From assembly GCA_002238705.1 (NCBI GenBank), contig MPMW01000003.1, forward strand, positions 1-64,000: 64,000 nt of DNA, in the 5' to 3' direction. The notes under the pieces are model-generated. The model saw only the letters and a list, made by a program, of their open reading frames with translations. It did not search any database and was not told the origin of the DNA. The stretch's first letter is position 1, and each line of letters begins with the position of its first letter. The stretch is from Acidobacteria bacterium bin61 (GTDB lineage Bacteria; Acidobacteriota; Vicinamibacteria; Marinacidobacterales; Marinacidobacteraceae). Shown one piece after another: positions 61,667 to 64,000 of this stretch. The translations under genes were made by a program, and so were the position numbers.

Positions 61667-63016
61667 TCAGACGAGCGGGAAGAGGGTGGCCAGCACGAGG
61701 ACCTGCACCACCCCGATCACGCCCACCGCAGCGGCGACCGCCGTCCAGGTGCGGAAGGTCTCCCCCTCACTGAATCCGGACATCCGGCCCACCACCCAGA
61801 ATCCGCTGTCGTTCATCCAGGAAGCCGCCATCGAGCCGAAGCCCACCGCCGCGAACAGGTAGGCGGGGTGGAAGGACAGCGCCGACGGATCGGGAACGAG
61901 CGACGCCACGATCGCCGACCCGGTGAGGATGGCGACGGTGCCCGATCCCTGCGCGAGCTTGAGCAGGGAGGCGATCCCGGCGGCAAGCAGCAGGAGCACG
62001 AACCCGTCCGCGGCCGATGAGATCCGGGCGAGGTCTTCCGTGATCCCGCCGCCCGCCAGGGCCCTTCCGAAGGCCCCGCCGGCGGCGGTGATCAGGATGA
62101 TGGGACCGGCCTCGCCGATCGCGCCGCCGAAGGAGCCCAGAAGCTGCCGAACCGGCGGGCGGCGAGTTCTCCAGAGCACGAACGCCGCGGCGAAGGCGGC
62201 CAGGAAGAGCGCCGCGTTCCGGTGGCCGAGGACCGCCGCCCAGGCCGCGCCCGGAATCGCTCCTCCCGCGCCGGCCGCCGAGGCCCCGCTCATGAGGACC
62301 ACCGGCAGTGCGATCGGGAACACCGAGGCGAGGAGACCCGGACGGGGACTGTCCTGCCCGGGCGGGTCGGTATCGGTGACCCCGGCACGGTCCGGCTGCA
62401 CGTCCATCCCCCGGGCAAAGCGCGGCGCGGCCAGAAGGGCGGCGGTAACCGGCAGGATCCCGAGCAACAGGCCAAAGCCGATCGCGGTTCCGAGGTCGAG
62501 CCCGAGGTTGTCCGCCATCCCGAGCGGACCTGGCGTCGGTGGCACGAGAGAGTGGGTCGCGATGGCGCCCGCGCAGATCGCCATCACGAACATGGGGTAG
62601 CGGCCCGGAGCCCGGTGGGCCAGGGCGCGGGCCAGGGGGATCAGCAGGAAGAAGACGGTGTCGAAGAACACCGGGATCGAGAGCACGTAGGCGGCCGCCG
62701 CCAGCGCCCAGACGGCGCGGCGCTCGCCGAACAGGCCGAGCAGCGATCCGGCGATCCGGTCGGCGGCCCCACTCCGCAGCAGGCAGTCCCCGATGACGGC
62801 GGCGAGGGCGATTGCGATGCCGATGGCCCCGACGAGGTCCCCGAACGCCGCTCCGGTGGCGTCGAGCGCTGCGTAGACGCGCTCCGGGGCCGCCGCTTCC
62901 GAAGGGCCGAGCGATCCCGCGAGGATCGCGCCGAGCGTCAGCGCCAGGAAGGGATGGAGTCGCAGAACCCCGATGGAAACCGCAACGAACAGCGTGCCGA
63001 GGAGGACCGCGGTCAT
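61667..63016 (-). CDS. GntP-family permease (gluconate/sugar-acid:H+ symporter)
   Basis: A 449-residue polytopic inner-membrane carrier with about 12 hydrophobic segments. Family features are FFDTVFFLLIPLARALA and THSLVPPTPGPLGMADNL, which is the GntP signature around the substrate site. It likely imports gluconate or related acids. It lies in the same direction as the MocA/DUF1080 pair, about 130 bases before the DUF2442 gene, so a shared sugar-acid pathway is likely but not certain. Confidence 0.87.
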   Translation of the reverse strand: MTAVLLGTLFVAVSIGVLRLHPFLALTLGAILAGSLGPSEAAAPERVYAALDATGAAFGDLVGAIGIAIALAAVIGDCLLRSGAADRIAGSLLGLFGERRAVWALAAAAYVLSIPVFFDTVFFLLIPLARALAHRAPGRYPMFVMAICAGAIATHSLVPPTPGPLGMADNLGLDLGTAIGFGLLLGILPVTAALLAAPRFARGMDVQPDRAGVTDTDPPGQDSPRPGLLASVFPIALPVVLMSGASAAGAGGAIPGAAWAAVLGHRNAALFLAAFAAAFVLWRTRRPPVRQLLGSFGGAIGEAGPIILITAAGGAFGRALAGGGITEDLARISSAADGFVLLLLAAGIASLLKLAQGSGTVAILTGSAIVASLVPDPSALSFHPAYLFAAVGFGSMAASWMNDSGFWVVGRMSGFSEGETFRTWTAVAAAVGVIGVVQVLVLATLFPLV

Positions 63017-63138
63017 GGCGGCAGAAGGATGTCACGCCCCCAGCGGACGGGATTCCTACAAGCCCTCTACGAGATCCAGACACGTTCAACAGTGCCTGTC
63101 ATTACCGGCACGGTCGAAACCCTTCCTGAGATATTGGA

Positions 63139-64000
63139 TTAGGCGGCGCGTTCCTCGACCTGGGAGGGTTCCGCCCAAGAGCGGGCTGTGTGAACTAGCT
63201 CCGGCGAAGCGGCAACGATGTCGTATTCGTGGATCACCTTTGTGCCATGGCCGTAACCGCTTGCTGTTCCGCGTCGCCTCACTTGGGTGCGCTTCTCGAA
63301 GATCTCCCAAGAGGGCCAGATGGATTGAACGGCCTTCCTGCAGGTGTCCGCGGTCGTAGGCTTGTCGCCGCACCGGATGACTACCGCGCCGTCTTCCCGG
63401 ACATGTCTCCTAGCCCGTACGAACACGTCGCGTATCAATAGACGGTAGTCAGCCAAGTTGGAGTGCTTCTGTGTCCGCTTCCAGTTCTTGCACATGCCTG
63501 CTCCGAGAAGCCAGAGGCGAATCCATTGATCGTTCCAATAGTCGGTCACGTCGTGGTATGGCGGCGACGTAACGAGCAACCTGACGTTTTGTCTTGGCAT
63601 CCTTTCTAGCTCCTTCCTGGCGTCTCCCAAGCGGGTGAAGGAACTAGCGAGATCCGGAATTCCGAACGCGTATCTCCGCCGAACCCGGTCGGTGAGGAAG
63701 CTCACGGGGTCGGTTTGGGGAGGGCGGAGTAGCCCTTGCCTAGTCCACCACCTCACGGCATATGACGGCGAATGCGCTACGGTCGGAGAGAAGCGATTGG
63801 ACAACCCCCTAGGAATGCTGTCTTGCATGTGCAAGGCGATGATCGCCGCTAGGGTGCGATCTGTTGGGATTTCCTTCCAGTCCAACTCTCGGCGCGCTGC
63901 ACGAAAGAGGCCTCGGACGTCCGGTGCCCAAGCCATAGTCTCGAACCTGCTGCGAGACTTGCGGTCTTGGGACCGTACAGCACGCCGTATGTCCCGCAAC
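63139..64000 (-). CDS. DNA methyltransferase (TSPPY-type), cut by window end
   Basis: At least 286 residues. The catalytic motif IV is VTSPPYHDVTDYWND, typical of N6-adenine or N4-cytosine DNA methyltransferases. HVREDGAVVIRCGDK belongs to the same fold. The only visible candidate start is TTG at 63999, so the gene probably continues past the window edge, where the SAM-binding FxGxG motif or target domain may lie. Base use is clearly less GC-rich than in neighbours, indicating transfer. A restriction partner may sit beyond the edge. Confidence 0.78.
   Translation of the reverse strand, partial: LRDIRRAVRSQDRKSRSRFETMAWAPDVRGLFRAARRELDWKEIPTDRTLAAIIALHMQDSIPRGLSNRFSPTVAHSPSYAVRWWTRQGLLRPPQTDPVSFLTDRVRRRYAFGIPDLASSFTRLGDARKELERMPRQNVRLLVTSPPYHDVTDYWNDQWIRLWLLGAGMCKNWKRTQKHSNLADYRLLIRDVFVRARRHVREDGAVVIRCGDKPTTADTCRKAVQSIWPSWEIFEKRTQVRRRGTASGYGHGTKVIHEYDIVAASPELVHTARSWAEPSQVEERAA

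Noticed and set aside
1-64000. CRISPR array, rRNA or tRNA genes, integrase-type prophage
   Set aside because: I found no regularly spaced repeats, no T-arm-like strings in intergenic regions, and no phage structural genes. Because this is by eye, a tRNA scan should confirm it.

Overview
The window is a high-GC bacterial chromosome segment, very densely coded on both strands. Several traits together suggest a Gemmatimonadota-like organism: Tat- or Sec-exported PQQ dehydrogenases, S9 peptidases, gamma-glutamyltransferase next to an LVIVD/choice-of-anchor-B protein, an ABC permease fused to an M1 peptidase, tandem DUF1080 with a Gfo/Idh/MocA protein, and many GTG starts and 1-4 base gene overlaps. 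This assignment is inferred from gene content; no rRNA gene or complete taxonomic marker was compared.

Layout. 0-3.2 kb: rlpA and a DinB/DUF1572 gene on the minus strand, then a sulfite oxidase-like molybdoenzyme with its cytochrome c. 3.4-5.1 kb: a complete IS1182-like insertion sequence. 5.1-8.8 kb: a minus-strand operon (PhoD-like phosphatase, lipoprotein, pentapeptide-repeat membrane protein, two small proteins). 8.8-11.4 kb: a loose, partly decayed accessory stretch holding a frameshifted DUF5995 gene, an IS481 transposase remnant, a frameshifted PCYCGC-type gene with an in-frame UGA that looks like selenocysteine, and a 185-bp MITE. 11.5-23 kb: a fused membrane/spermidine-synthase protein, PQQ dehydrogenase, alpha/beta hydrolase, phosphopantetheinyl transferase with metallophosphoesterase, and an RND efflux pair. 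23-34.7 kb: galactokinase, a VapBC pair, Lhr helicase, kynureninase, the sulfate-activation genes cysD-cysNC, and a serine hydrolase. 34.8-42 kb: S9 peptidase, methyltransferase, gamma-glutamyltransferase and LVIVD protein. 42-47.6 kb: a second VapBC pair, the ABC permease/M1 peptidase fusion with its ATPase, and the second copy of the 185-bp MITE. 47.8-53.2 kb: the conserved rplM-rpsI-rpsB-tsf-pyrH-frr block ending in thrC. 53.3-64 kb: a YcsI-type hydro-lyase, a CehA/McbA-like metallohydrolase, a DUF4143 ATPase behind a perfect 37-bp palindrome, a sugar-catabolism cluster (two-domain DUF1080, MocA oxidoreductase, GntP permease) with a small DUF4160/DUF2442 pair, and a DNA methyltransferase cut by the window end.

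The most interesting items are these. The UGA-containing gene (10618-11194) has its UGA exactly where its family has the first Cys of a CxxC motif, followed by a hairpin with an AGGUCC loop. A miniature element (18500-18610) shares an 18-bp terminal sequence with the IS1182-like element. A second miniature element family has two 185-bp copies 36 kb apart in opposite orientation. There is also a 37-bp AT-rich palindrome in front of the ATPase gene and a dispersed hairpin-rich intergenic repeat.

I saw no tRNA or rRNA gene, CRISPR array or prophage module.
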